A model generated the notes under the pieces. That model was not told the DNA's origin, ran no database searches, and saw only the letters and a program-made list of their open reading frames with translations. The position numbers and the translations under genes were made by a program. Below, one piece after another: positions 42,420-51,137 of a stretch of 64,000 nucleotides of DNA (positions are counted from its first letter, which is position 1; each line of letters opens with the position of its first letter). Origin of the DNA: Tenacibaculum aiptasiae (GTDB lineage: Bacteria > Bacteroidota > Bacteroidia > Flavobacteriales > Flavobacteriaceae); NCBI RefSeq assembly GCF_008806755.1, contig NZ_WAAU01000008.1:632964-696963 (forward strand), read 5' to 3'.

Positions 42420-43079
42420 ATGAAAAATCAATTCAATTTAAGTATTAACAAACCTTGTTATGAAAACTTCAATCAATTCAAATCAACATCTTTAGGCGGA
42501 TTTTGTGAAACCTGTAAAAAAGAAGTCATCGATTTCTCTAAAATGAACTCTAAAGAAATTTCTAACTATATTAACAGCAATAACTCTAAAAAAATTTGTG
42601 GCCAATTTAATAAAAGTCAATTAACAAACTACCCAACTTCTTTTAGTAAAAATAAAAAACATACTTTTTTTAGCGCAATAGCTTTTTCTTTAATTTCATT
42701 TTTCTCACTTAATTCTCTTTATGCTCAAAAAGAAGATTCTTCTGATAATAAAAAAAGAATTACTCAAAATAAAGAAAAAAGGGATATTCAAGTGAAAGGA
42801 ATTGTTACAGATGAAGGAGGTGCTTTACCTGGAGTTAACGTTCTTTTACGGGGAACTAACATTGGTGTAGAAACTGATTTTGACGGAAATTTCACATTTC
42901 CTAAACCATTAAAAAAAGGTGATGTATTAATTTTTAGCTTTATAGGTTTAGAATCTCGAAAAGTTATAATCGATAATAAAAACTCCAAATCAACAATTAA
43001 TTTAAAAATAAAAATGAAACCTGATTCTTGTATGCTATTAGGTGAAGTTTCTGTAAAAAAAATCTTTAAATCTAAATAA
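42420..43079 (+). CDS. Membrane protein with Cys-motif N-terminus and carboxypeptidase-regulatory-like domain
   Basis: This 219-residue protein opens with a cysteine-bearing module (KPCYENFNQFKSTSLGGFCE, then TCKKEVIDFSKM and KKICGQF). It resembles a short N-terminal module, often written CHENW, common in Bacteroidota, and may bind metal. A transmembrane helix follows near residues 82-100 (TFFSAIAFSLISFFSLNSLY). A CarboxypepD_reg-like beta domain covers about residues 125-205 (VKGIVTDEGGALPGVNVLLR). Six bases separate it from the transglutaminase-like gene, so they probably work together. Confidence 0.75.
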   Translation: MKNQFNLSINKPCYENFNQFKSTSLGGFCETCKKEVIDFSKMNSKEISNYINSNNSKKICGQFNKSQLTNYPTSFSKNKKHTFFSAIAFSLISFFSLNSLYAQKEDSSDNKKRITQNKEKRDIQVKGIVTDEGGALPGVNVLLRGTNIGVETDFDGNFTFPKPLKKGDVLIFSFIGLESRKVIIDNKNSKSTINLKIKMKPDSCMLLGEVSVKKIFKSK

Positions 43080-43084
43080 GTTCT

Positions 43085-44098
43085 ATGAAAAAAACTTTCT
43101 ATTTATTTTTTATTCTTTTTTCACAAATTATTCAATCACAAGTTTCTGATTTTAAAAATATAGACTTTACAAAAGCCGATAATATTGCTAAACTAAATCA
43201 TGGAGAAAATTTAATAAATCTTCCTCTTCTCTGTTATAAGCTAACTCATAAATTAAATTCTGATGTTGAAAAATTTAGAGCTATTTATAGTTGGGTTTCA
43301 AATAATGTAAAAGTTGATTATCCTATATATAAAAAAGTAATCCAAAATAGAAAAAAACTGATAAAAGACAGTATTTCTTTAAATCTTTGGAATAAAATTT
43401 ATAAAGAAAAAGTTTTTAAAACATTAATTAATAAAAAAAGAACAATATGTACAGGCTATGCATATCTAATTAAAGAAATGGCTAATATAGTTGATATTGA
43501 ATGTAGAATTATTGATGGTTATGGTAGAACAGTTACATCAAATATGAACTCTTTAAAAATTCCAAATCATTCATGGAATGCTGTCAATTTAGATGGAAAA
43601 TGGTATTTATGTGATGCTACTTGGTCTAGCGGTTATATAGATGAAAAAAGACAGTTTATACAAGATTATAACGATGGTTATTTCTTAACTCACCCTGATT
43701 TATTTAATAAAAACCACTATCCTTTAAAGAAAAAATGGCAACTTTCTTCTAAACTAACTGAAAATTCATTTGTCGAAGCTCCTATAGTTTATGGTGAAAT
43801 ATTTAAATATAAAATATCTCCTTTAACTCCTGTAGTAATGAAAATAAATACAAATAAAAATATCCCCATAACTTTTAAGTATAAGTTGTTAAATAATCAT
43901 TTTTCAGAAAAGATATCATTAATCTGTACATATAATCAAAAAGAAAAGAAGTTAAATATTTATGATTTTAAAAATAAAGATGATTTTATCAGTTTTAAAT
44001 ACTGTCCAACCAAAGGTGGGAATTATGATGTTCATTTAAAAATAAATAATGATATTGTTGCTTCGTATATTATAAATATTGATGATGAGAAAAGTTAA
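43085..44098 (+). CDS. Transglutaminase-like cysteine protease-fold protein, exported
   Basis: This 337-residue protein has signal TFYLFFILFSQIIQSQ. The transglutaminase-core triad is present: Cys in RTICTGYAYLIKEMA, His in NHSWNAVNLDGKWY, Asp in CDATWSSGY, preceded by FRAIYSWVSNNVKVDY. Its C-terminal third is a beta-rich domain of unknown family. Such proteins may be peptidases, deamidases or peptide-binding proteins; crosslinking should not be assumed. It is co-transcribed with the preceding gene. Confidence 0.82.
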   Translation: MKKTFYLFFILFSQIIQSQVSDFKNIDFTKADNIAKLNHGENLINLPLLCYKLTHKLNSDVEKFRAIYSWVSNNVKVDYPIYKKVIQNRKKLIKDSISLNLWNKIYKEKVFKTLINKKRTICTGYAYLIKEMANIVDIECRIIDGYGRTVTSNMNSLKIPNHSWNAVNLDGKWYLCDATWSSGYIDEKRQFIQDYNDGYFLTHPDLFNKNHYPLKKKWQLSSKLTENSFVEAPIVYGEIFKYKISPLTPVVMKINTNKNIPITFKYKLLNNHFSEKISLICTYNQKEKKLNIYDFKNKDDFISFKYCPTKGGNYDVHLKINNDIVASYIINIDDEKS

Positions 44099-44121
44099 AA
44101 AGTAAAACCTTTTAACTTTTC
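44089..44121 (+). terminator. Terminator overlapping the stop codon of the transglutaminase-like gene
   Basis: GAAAAGTTAAAA (44089-44100) pairs with TTTTAACTTTTC (44110-44121). The left arm contains the TAA stop codon. Confidence 0.65.
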
Positions 44122-44138
44122 TTGGCTTTTCTTTTTGG

Positions 44139-44146
44139 TATATTTG
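44139..44146 (+). promoter_or_regulatory. -7 promoter element of the DUF885 gene
   Basis: TATATTTG matches TAnnTTTG exactly, 22 bases before the start codon, immediately downstream of a terminator. Confidence 0.55.
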
Positions 44147-44168
44147 TTAGCAATCAAAAAACAAAATC

Positions 44169-45959
44169 ATGAAGAAAATCTTCTTAACTATAGTAACTTT
44201 TGCTACGTTGCTAGCTTCTTGTAAGCAAGAAAAAAAAGAAGCAGTAAAAAAAATTGTATCAGAAAATACTGAATTTAATCAGCTTTTAAAAGATTACAAT
44301 GAAGGTAAATTACAGTTAAACCCTATTAATGCAACTTTTGCTGGAGACAACCGTTTTAATGATCAATTTCCAAATACATTGTCTGATGAATACCAAACAA
44401 AAAGCAACGAGTTTTACAACTCTTATAAAGCTAAATTAAACAATTTTAAAGATGCCGATTTAACAAAAAGTCAGCAAATGAGCAAAGCTGTTTTAGCTTG
44501 GGATTGCGATATGGCATTGGCTCAAAATAGCTTTAAAAACGATTTATTAATGCCTATTAACCAAATGTGGACCGTTAACTTAACAATGGGTACATTAGGT
44601 AGTGGTAGTAGTGCTCAGCCTTTTAAAACAGTTAAAGATTACGAAAATTGGTTAAGTAGATTAAACAAATACAATACTTGGTTAATTTCAGCTAAAGAAA
44701 GAATGAAGCAAGGAATTAAAGAAGGATATGTACTTCCGCTTTCTTTAATAAAAAAAGTAATTCCTCAATTTGAAGGTTTGGCCACTACAAAAATAGAAGA
44801 AAACTTATTTTATTCTCCAATAAATAAATTCCCTGATAGCTTTTCCGATGAAGATAAAAAACAATTAACGGAAGCATATACAAATGTGTTAAAAGACAAG
44901 TTAATACCTTCTTTTAAATCAATGTATAACTTCTTAAAAACAGATTATTTAAAAGCTGGAAGAGAAAGTAGTGGAATATCTGATATTCCAAATGGAAAAG
45001 CCTACTATGATCATTCTATTAAAAACTATACTACCACAAATATGACTGCTGATGAAATCCATGAATTAGGATTGAAAGAAGTTGCTCGTATTTTAACTGA
45101 AATGGAAAAAGTAAAGGAGCAAGTTGGTTTTAAAGGCAGCTTAAAAGAATTTTTCAATTTTGTTCGTGAAAACAAAGAATTAATGCCATATACTACTCCA
45201 AAGGAGATTATCGATAACTTCAATGCGATTCATGAAAAAATGAAGCCACAATTAGAAAAGTTATTTGGTAACAAACCAAAAACTCCTTTTGTGGTAAAAC
45301 AAACAGAGAAATTTAGAGAAGCATCTGCTAGTGCCGAATATAATCCAGGTTCATTAGACGGAACTCGTCCTGGTGTTTTTTACACCCCTATTCCTGATGC
45401 TTCGAAGTACAATGTTTTTTCAGACGAAGCTTTATTCTTACACGAAGCTATTCCTGGACATCACTATCAAATTTCACTAACTCAAGAAAATAAAGACTTA
45501 CCTGATTTTAGAAAAACTTTATGGTACAGTGCTTATGGTGAAGGATGGGCGTTATATACTGAGAATTTAGGTAAAGAGTTAGGATTATATACAGATCCTT
45601 ATCAATATTTTGGAATGTTAGGTATGGAAATGCACCGTGCCATTCGTTTAGTTGTTGATACTGGTATGCATGCTAAAGGTTGGTCTCGTGAAAAAGCTAT
45701 TCAATATTCTTTAGATAATGAAGCTGAAGGTGAAGCCAGTATTATTTCTGAAATAGAGCGTTATATGGCTAATCCAGGACAAGCACTTTCTTACAAAATT
45801 GGTCAATTAAAAATTAGAGAATTAAGAGCTAAAGCTAAAAAAGAATTAGGCGATAAATTCGATATTAGAGAATTCCACAATCAAGTGTTAGAAACAGGAT
45901 GTATACCTTTAGCTTTATTAGAAGATAAAATCAATGCTTGGATAGCATCTCAAAAATAA
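44169..45959 (+). CDS. DUF885 family metalloprotein, lipoprotein
   Basis: This 596-residue lipoprotein has signal KIFLTIVTFATLLASC. The DUF885 zinc-like motif HEAIPGHHYQ lies at residue 425 onward. PGSLDGTRPGVFYTPIPD precedes it, and YSAYGEGWALYTENLGKELG follows with the second acidic ligand. These are the family hallmarks of metallopeptidase-like proteins related to carboxypeptidase Taq. It is monocistronic, with its own promoter and terminator. Confidence 0.9.
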   Translation: MKKIFLTIVTFATLLASCKQEKKEAVKKIVSENTEFNQLLKDYNEGKLQLNPINATFAGDNRFNDQFPNTLSDEYQTKSNEFYNSYKAKLNNFKDADLTKSQQMSKAVLAWDCDMALAQNSFKNDLLMPINQMWTVNLTMGTLGSGSSAQPFKTVKDYENWLSRLNKYNTWLISAKERMKQGIKEGYVLPLSLIKKVIPQFEGLATTKIEENLFYSPINKFPDSFSDEDKKQLTEAYTNVLKDKLIPSFKSMYNFLKTDYLKAGRESSGISDIPNGKAYYDHSIKNYTTTNMTADEIHELGLKEVARILTEMEKVKEQVGFKGSLKEFFNFVRENKELMPYTTPKEIIDNFNAIHEKMKPQLEKLFGNKPKTPFVVKQTEKFREASASAEYNPGSLDGTRPGVFYTPIPDASKYNVFSDEALFLHEAIPGHHYQISLTQENKDLPDFRKTLWYSAYGEGWALYTENLGKELGLYTDPYQYFGMLGMEMHRAIRLVVDTGMHAKGWSREKAIQYSLDNEAEGEASIISEIERYMANPGQALSYKIGQLKIRELRAKAKKELGDKFDIREFHNQVLETGCIPLALLEDKINAWIASQK

Positions 45960-45981
45960 AAATTCAATTTCAATATAATTT

Positions 45982-46016
45982 AAATCCTCTTTTGAGTTTT
46001 CAAAAGAGGATTTTGT
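45982..46016 (+). terminator. Intrinsic terminator after the DUF885 gene
   Basis: AAATCCTCTTTTGA (45982-45995) pairs with TCAAAAGAGGATTT (46000-46013), with a four-base loop and a short T-rich tail. Confidence 0.88.
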
Positions 46017-46044
46017 ATTTTTAAAACTCAAAATTTATACAAAC

Positions 46045-47217
46045 ATGAAAAAGCTATTCATATCTTTTTTTATTTCTTCTATTACTTATGCTCAAATCAA
46101 TACTGAAGTTCATTTATTTGATATAAAATCTGAAAATGATAAATGGATTGTTTCTAATGGGAAAAATATTTCTAATAATAAAGGATATGATAGTCAACCA
46201 CATTTTTACGATGAAAACACTATTCTATTTTCTTCTAGTAGAAATGGACAAACTGATATTTTAAAATATGATATTAATTCTGGTAAGAAGAATTTTGTAA
46301 GTAATACAGCAAATGGTGGTGAATACTCTCCCCAACGTATTCCTAATTCCAAAAATATTTCTGCTGTACGTCTAGATAAAGATGGTTTACAACGATTTTA
46401 TCAGTATAATTTTAAATCTGGAATCCCTAAAGAATTAATCAAAAATTTAGTTGTTGCATATCCTATGTGGTATAACCAAAATACTATTATTTCATCTGTA
46501 ATTGTAAACGATAGTCTTCAACTTTTCATAAGTGATTTAAAAAAGAAAAAAAACATCTTTATAACCAAACAAACTGGACGTTCTTTCCATAAAATTCCTA
46601 ATAGCAATCTTGTTAGTTTTATGAAAAAAAAGGGAAAACAATGGGAAATTTGGTCACTTGATCCTTTAAGCAAAAAAACTAAAAAACTTGCAAAAACAGG
46701 AACAAGCGAAGACGTATGTTGGCTACCAAATGGAACCATACTTGCTGCTTATAAAAATATGATTTTAAAGTTTAATCCAAAAACGGATAAACAATGGTCT
46801 ATATTTCATAGATTTAAAAATGAAAACATTAATAATATTTCAAGAATAATGGTTAATAAACAAGGTAATAAATTAGCATTAGTTGCTGAAGTTTCTCCTA
46901 AAATTTTAGCTCAGGAGCAATTAGATGGATATAACAAAAGAGATATTGATGCATTTTTAAAACCTTATGCCAAAAATGTAAAAGTATACACCTATCCTAA
47001 CCAACTAAATTACGAAGGCATAGAAGAAATGAGAAAGCGTTACGCTCCTATGTTTGAAAAAACAAAAGATTTACACTGTAAAATCCTTAATAGAGTAGTA
47101 AAAGGTAATGTTGTTATAGATGAAGAACTTGTAACTGCTAATGGAAATAAATTTAAAGCCGTTGCTATTTATGAAATTACCAATGGGAAAATTAGTACTG
47201 TTAGATTTGTTAGATAA
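46045..47217 (+). CDS. Exported TolB-like beta-propeller fused to a SnoaL/NTF2-like domain
   Basis: This 390-residue protein has a short signal (KLFISFFISSITYAQ). Residues of about 40-280 form WD40/PD40-type repeats (PHFYDENTILFSSSRNGQTD, YSPQRIPNSKNISAVRLDKD). The last about 110 residues are an NTF2/SnoaL-like fold (LAQEQLDGYNKRDIDAFLKP, then YEGIEEMRKRYAPMF). The combination suggests a scaffold or sensor with a ligand-binding cavity rather than a known enzyme. Its stop abuts the convergent anti-sigma candidate gene. Confidence 0.75.
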   Translation: MKKLFISFFISSITYAQINTEVHLFDIKSENDKWIVSNGKNISNNKGYDSQPHFYDENTILFSSSRNGQTDILKYDINSGKKNFVSNTANGGEYSPQRIPNSKNISAVRLDKDGLQRFYQYNFKSGIPKELIKNLVVAYPMWYNQNTIISSVIVNDSLQLFISDLKKKKNIFITKQTGRSFHKIPNSNLVSFMKKKGKQWEIWSLDPLSKKTKKLAKTGTSEDVCWLPNGTILAAYKNMILKFNPKTDKQWSIFHRFKNENINNISRIMVNKQGNKLALVAEVSPKILAQEQLDGYNKRDIDAFLKPYAKNVKVYTYPNQLNYEGIEEMRKRYAPMFEKTKDLHCKILNRVVKGNVVIDEELVTANGNKFKAVAIYEITNGKISTVRFVR

Positions 47218-47631
47218 TTACATATTTAGGTTCCTAGTAAAGTGATTTTTTAGATAATAAATTTGCACAAAAATCATTAGTGTAAAAAAGAAACAAGTAT
47301 ACAATACTGTATTAGAAATTGTAATTCCTTCTAAAAAATTAAAATTCTGAAACTTTGTAAAATAATCAAATTTAATCTTTGGCATTTTTACCCAACTTAA
47401 AGATGCTCCTTTTGAAACATAAAAAATACTAATTGTTAAAATACTAAGAAGTATACCCCAAGCCTTTTTAGATATTAATGGTGTTGCTTTGTATAAGGCT
47501 ACATTTTCTTCCTTGGCTAAAATATTCATTAAGTTAGAAGTAAAATCTAATGAAGGTTGTTCTTCTTCTATTTCTTGTATATATTTTTTTGCAAAAGCAT
47601 CTAACTCCTCTATATGTTTATTTTCTCCCAT
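47218..47631 (-). CDS. Membrane protein, candidate anti-sigma factor
   Basis: This 137-residue protein has an acidic, soluble N-terminal part (HIEELDAFAKKYIQEIEEEQ) and two membrane helices, around residues 55-75 and 108-125. It overlaps the upstream ECF sigma-factor gene by 14 bases. Position and layout suit a small membrane anti-sigma factor, but I see no zinc-binding HxxxCxxC motif, so it would be a non-ZAS type. This assignment is inferred from position. Confidence 0.6.
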   Translation of the reverse strand: MGENKHIEELDAFAKKYIQEIEEEQPSLDFTSNLMNILAKEENVALYKATPLISKKAWGILLSILTISIFYVSKGASLSWVKMPKIKFDYFTKFQNFNFLEGITISNTVLYTCFFFTLMIFVQIYYLKNHFTRNLNM

Positions 47632-48202
47632 AATGCTTAATTAATTCAGGTTCTACTTTTTTTTCTACGATAGTTAACAATCTTTTTCTAGCTCTGTGTA
47701 ATTTCACTTTAACATTAGATTCAGAAAACTCCGTTAATTCAATAATTTCCTTTAAACTTAATTCTTCAAAATAAAACATCCATAAAATAGATCGTTCATC
47801 TTCTGGTAAACTCATCATACAAGTATTTATAATTTCAGCTCGCTCTTTTCTCTCTATACCTTCTAAAATACCTTCTGTAGATTTTATTTTATTTATCGTT
47901 ATCTCGTCTATTGTTCCTGTTTTATATTTTTCTTTGTTCTTTTTTAAATTATCTAAACAAGCTCTATATCCTATTTTATACAACCATGTAGAGAATTTTG
48001 CTTCTCCTTTAAATTTATTCAAATTTTTAAACGCCTTAATAAAAGTATCTTGCGAAATTTCTTCAGCCTCTTCTCTACTTTTTAACATTTTTAATGCCAA
48101 AGTAAATATCATCCCCTTATACTTTTCTACTAAAATAGAAAATGCATTAGTATCACCTTTTAATACTTTATCAATATATGTTTGGTCGTTATTAATAGTC
48201 AT
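47618..48202 (-). CDS. RNA polymerase ECF-type sigma-70 factor
   Basis: This 194-residue sigma factor has region 2 (AFSILVEKYKGMIFTLALKM, SREEAEEISQDTFIKAFKNL, KFSTWLYKIGYRACLDNLKK) and region 4 (LPEDERSILWMFYFEELSLK, FSESNVKVKLHRARKRLL). It lacks regions 1 and 3, as in ECF factors. Its start lies just after a promoter-like element, TTGTAACC-N17-GTCA, which is repeated in the opposite direction before the DUF6249 gene. This suggests autoregulation. The gene overlaps the candidate anti-sigma gene by 14 bases. Confidence 0.93.
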   Translation of the reverse strand: MTINNDQTYIDKVLKGDTNAFSILVEKYKGMIFTLALKMLKSREEAEEISQDTFIKAFKNLNKFKGEAKFSTWLYKIGYRACLDNLKKNKEKYKTGTIDEITINKIKSTEGILEGIERKERAEIINTCMMSLPEDERSILWMFYFEELSLKEIIELTEFSESNVKVKLHRARKRLLTIVEKKVEPELIKHYGRK

Positions 48203-48210
48203 TTCATTCT

Positions 48211-48240
48211 TTGACTGTACATCATTTAAAAAGGTTACAA
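48211..48240 (-). promoter_or_regulatory. ECF-type promoter of the sigma-factor gene
   Basis: Read leftward, TTGTAACC is followed after exactly 17 bases by GTCA. The start codon lies 11 bases after GTC, so the transcript would be leaderless or nearly so. The element mirrors the one at 48269-48300. Confidence 0.65.
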
Positions 48241-48268
48241 GTATTTTAAAAAACTTTTTTTATTTTTT

Positions 48269-48300
48269 TTGTAACCTTTTTCAGAGTCTTTCTGTCATAC
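48269..48300 (+). promoter_or_regulatory. ECF-type promoter of the DUF6249 gene
   Basis: TTGTAACC (48269-48276), exactly 17 bases, then GTCATAC (48294-48300). Both copies share TTGTAACCTTTTT and GTCA. The start codon is about 40 bases downstream. Confidence 0.65.
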
Positions 48301-48341
48301 TTGCAAACACATTAAAAATAATCATTTTAAAATTAAATAAT

Positions 48342-48725
48342 ATGGAAGTAGCAATTGTATTTATGTTCTTATTCGCAGTAATATTTGGAGTTTTTTATTT
48401 ATTCTATTCAACAAGAAACAAAGAACGTTTAGCATTAATAGAAAAAGGTGTAGATGCTAAAATTTTCATGCAAGGAGAACGAAAAAAATCAACTTTAACT
48501 GGTAGAGTTATAGTATTAAACCTAGCTTTATTAGCAATGGGTATAGGTGTTGGTGTTTTACTAGGTGCTATATTAAGTTCTAACTTTGGATATAGCGGTG
48601 ATTGGGTAAACAGACCTAGCAACGCTATTGATTCAGAAGTTTTCTTTATTTCTTCAATATTTCTTTGTGCTGGTGCTGCTCTATTTGTTGGATTTAATCT
48701 TACTAAAAAATTAGACAATGAATAA
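48342..48725 (+). CDS. DUF6249 family membrane protein
   Basis: This 127-residue protein starts MEVAIVFMFLFAVIFGVFYL. The reading frame is open much further upstream (to 47934), but that part runs through the antisense of the sigma-factor gene and its promoter, so the ATG at 48342 is chosen. It has three hydrophobic helices and a conserved basic loop (ERLALIEKGVDAKIFMQGER), typical of DUF6249. It is divergent from the ECF sigma gene and probably belongs to its regulon. Confidence 0.85.
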   Translation: MEVAIVFMFLFAVIFGVFYLFYSTRNKERLALIEKGVDAKIFMQGERKKSTLTGRVIVLNLALLAMGIGVGVLLGAILSSNFGYSGDWVNRPSNAIDSEVFFISSIFLCAGAALFVGFNLTKKLDNE

Positions 48726-48747
48726 TCACTACTCTAAATAATAACAT

Positions 48748-48779
48748 AAACCACTTCTTGTCGAAGTGGTTTTTTTATT
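48748..48779 (+). terminator. Intrinsic terminator after the DUF6249 gene
   Basis: AAACCACTTC (48748-48757) pairs with GAAGTGGTTT (48763-48772) across a five-base loop, followed by a T-run. Confidence 0.9.
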
Positions 48780-48819
48780 TTTAAAAAGTCTGTACCTTTA
48801 AGACGAAATAAAAATAACT

Positions 48820-50151
48820 ATGAGTAACGACTACAAAAACAAAAGTTTTAAACAGCTACTAGACAAACTACAACAAGAAAGTTGGCAATTAGAACTTATT
48901 ATTTCTGGTTTTGCTATTTTCGGTTTATTTACCGCGCTTCCTCAAATAAAAATTGCTGTAGAAACTGCTAAAAACGATAAGCATATATATGCTTTTGTGT
49001 TACTTCTTGTTGCATTAGTTGCTTGTTATATTCTTATTTTCAACTTACTAGTACATGTTGTTCTGAGAGGGCTATGGATTGGCGCTTTAGGACTCCGGTA
49101 TATTTCTGGAGATATAGAATTTAACGAATTAAATTATCACAATCGTTTTACAAAATATTTAAAAAAGAAAATTGTTTCTTTTGATAAATATGTGGCTACT
49201 TTAGAAAATTATTGTAGTGTCCTATTTGCTACTTCTTTTCTGTTAATATTTTATGTTATCTCTATCACAATTATTTTTGTCTCCTTTATATTAGTAGCTA
49301 CTTATATTTTTTCAAATGATAAACTACCTGAAGGTTTTAGAATATTCTTGGGTATTGTTTTAATGTTATTTTTAGTGATCGGATCAATTTTTATGTTTAT
49401 TGATTTTATTACACAAGGTTATTTAAAAAAGAAAAAATGGCTCTCAAAAATTTATTTTCCTTTTTATTGGGTATTTAGTTACCTAACACTCTCTTTTTTA
49501 TATAGACCTCTGGTTTACAATTTTCTAGATAATAAGTTTACACGAAGAATAAGTTTCTTTTTAATTCCAATATATATAGTAATCTCTATTTTTAATTCTG
49601 TTAAACTTCAAAAGTCAAATTATATAGATAGCACAAAGTTTAACTCTAATTTATATATCGATAATAGAGAGTATGAAGATTTAAGAATTAAAGAAAATGA
49701 TTTTGTTAGTAATGCTAGTATTCAATCAAAGGTAATTACAGACCCTTACATCAAATTCTTTAAAGTTTTTAATGAAAATGTTGAAGACAGAGTATACAAC
49801 TACACTCCTTCTTTAAAACCAAAAGAAGATAAAAGAGGTTTTAAAACAGGAATCCAATTCTCTAGTAGAAAATCTATTTCACGTAAAAAGAGAGATAGTT
49901 TGGCTATTAAATATGTTGAAGCTTTAAATGAAATGTACAAGATTCAAATAGATACTACTTTATATGATACAGATTTCTTAATTAGTAAAAACAAACAAAA
50001 TCAAGTAGGTTTTGAAACATATATCCCGACCAAAACACTTTCAGAAGGAAAGCATATTTTAAGGTTAAAACGTAAAAGAATACGAAAAAAAGACACTCTA
50101 CAAGTAACAGATATTACGATTCCTTTTTGGTTTTACAAGAAAAATAAATAA
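48820..50151 (+). CDS. Polytopic membrane protein of unknown function
   Basis: This 443-residue protein has an N-terminal cytoplasmic helix, then hydrophobic segments near residues 25-45, 58-80, 140-165, 175-200 and 205-265. A large, charged, Lys-rich soluble C-terminal part covers roughly residues 270-443. The segment LNYHNRFTKYLKKKIVSFDK is basic and probably cytoplasmic. I recognise no family. It is monocistronic between two terminators. Confidence 0.65.
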   Translation: MSNDYKNKSFKQLLDKLQQESWQLELIISGFAIFGLFTALPQIKIAVETAKNDKHIYAFVLLLVALVACYILIFNLLVHVVLRGLWIGALGLRYISGDIEFNELNYHNRFTKYLKKKIVSFDKYVATLENYCSVLFATSFLLIFYVISITIIFVSFILVATYIFSNDKLPEGFRIFLGIVLMLFLVIGSIFMFIDFITQGYLKKKKWLSKIYFPFYWVFSYLTLSFLYRPLVYNFLDNKFTRRISFFLIPIYIVISIFNSVKLQKSNYIDSTKFNSNLYIDNREYEDLRIKENDFVSNASIQSKVITDPYIKFFKVFNENVEDRVYNYTPSLKPKEDKRGFKTGIQFSSRKSISRKKRDSLAIKYVEALNEMYKIQIDTTLYDTDFLISKNKQNQVGFETYIPTKTLSEGKHILRLKRKRIRKKDTLQVTDITIPFWFYKKNK

Positions 50152-50167
50152 TATTAAATAATCATAA

Positions 50168-50197
50168 AAACCTCATTTTACATGTAAAATGAGGTTT
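50168..50197. terminator. Perfect palindromic bidirectional terminator
   Basis: AAACCTCATTTT (50168-50179) and AAAATGAGGTTT (50186-50197) flank ACATGT; the whole 30 bases are one palindrome. It serves the rightward membrane-protein gene and the leftward WG-repeat gene. Confidence 0.88.
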
Positions 50198-50219
50198 AAT
50201 TTTGTGATTTTATAAAAGC

Positions 50220-50858
50220 TTATTTTTTAGCGGTTACAACACCTTGCTTCTTTTTAAAAAACTCTACACTGTCGTAATTAGGAGGTACAATTTCTCTACC
50301 ATTTTCATTTATAAAACCATACTTCTTATTATCTACACATATTTTAGCCCATCCTTTTCTGTATACGCCAAACTCTTCAATCTTTGTATATTTTGGAATT
50401 ACCACCAAGTCTCCTTTGCTATCTATAAAACCATATTTATCTTTAATTTTTACTAAAGCCCAATTTTTTTTGTATTTATCAAACTCTTGTATTTCATCAA
50501 ATTTAGTATCTACAATCTTATTTCCATTTCCATCAATAAAACCATAAAATGAATTTTCTTTTACTAAAGCCCAATCCTTATGATACTTACCAAAGTCGCT
50601 TATAAAATCATAAACTACTTCTACAACTTCTTTTCCTGATTTATCAATAAAACCTACTTTACCTTCAAGCTCTACTTTTGCCCAATTTTTCTTTATCTCA
50701 TCAAAATTTCCTATGCTTTGGTATTTAGGCGAAACAATCTCCATTCCTTTGTCATTTACTATACCATAAAGCTCTCTATTCTTAACTATAAAAAATTCTT
50801 GTGAAGTGGCATAAAAGCTTGACAATACTATAAACGCCAGTGCTAATTTAAATTTCAT
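50220..50858 (-). CDS. Exported WG-repeat protein
   Basis: From MKFKLALAFIVLSSFYATSQ the protein has 212 residues; a more upstream ATG at 50909 would place 17 extra residues before a normal signal peptide. After the signal, about five WG/KWG-type beta repeats follow (YGIVNDKGMEIVSPKY, VGFIDKSGKEVVEVVYD, YGFIDGNGNKIVDTKFDE, YGFIDSKGDLVVIPKYTK, YGFINENGREIVPPNYD). WG repeats are widespread in Bacteroidota and of unknown function. The gene is divergent from an M28 peptidase gene. Confidence 0.85.
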   Translation of the reverse strand: MKFKLALAFIVLSSFYATSQEFFIVKNRELYGIVNDKGMEIVSPKYQSIGNFDEIKKNWAKVELEGKVGFIDKSGKEVVEVVYDFISDFGKYHKDWALVKENSFYGFIDGNGNKIVDTKFDEIQEFDKYKKNWALVKIKDKYGFIDSKGDLVVIPKYTKIEEFGVYRKGWAKICVDNKKYGFINENGREIVPPNYDSVEFFKKKQGVVTAKK

Positions 50859-51137
50859 TACTCTATTTTTAGGGATTAAAGATGCGAATGTAACAAAAAA
50901 ACAAACCACAAAACCTAAAAATCAATATCTTAACATTTTAAATTATTGTTATCTTATTATCTCTTTATATAAAATACAATAACCTATGCTTAATATTAAA
51001 TTCAAATAATTTCTTTAAGCTTTTCTTTAAAACCTCTAGTTTTAAATTAAACATATACCTCAAAAGCGTTAAAGAGAATGCTTAAAGACGTCTTTATTTA
51101 CATTCTTTCGTATTTTAGATGTCTAAATCCTTAAAAA

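Noticed and set aside
47934..48341. Upstream extension of the DUF6249 reading frame
   Set aside because: It is antisense to the sigma-factor gene and passes through both divergent promoters; its translation shows no domain. The ATG at 48342 is used instead.
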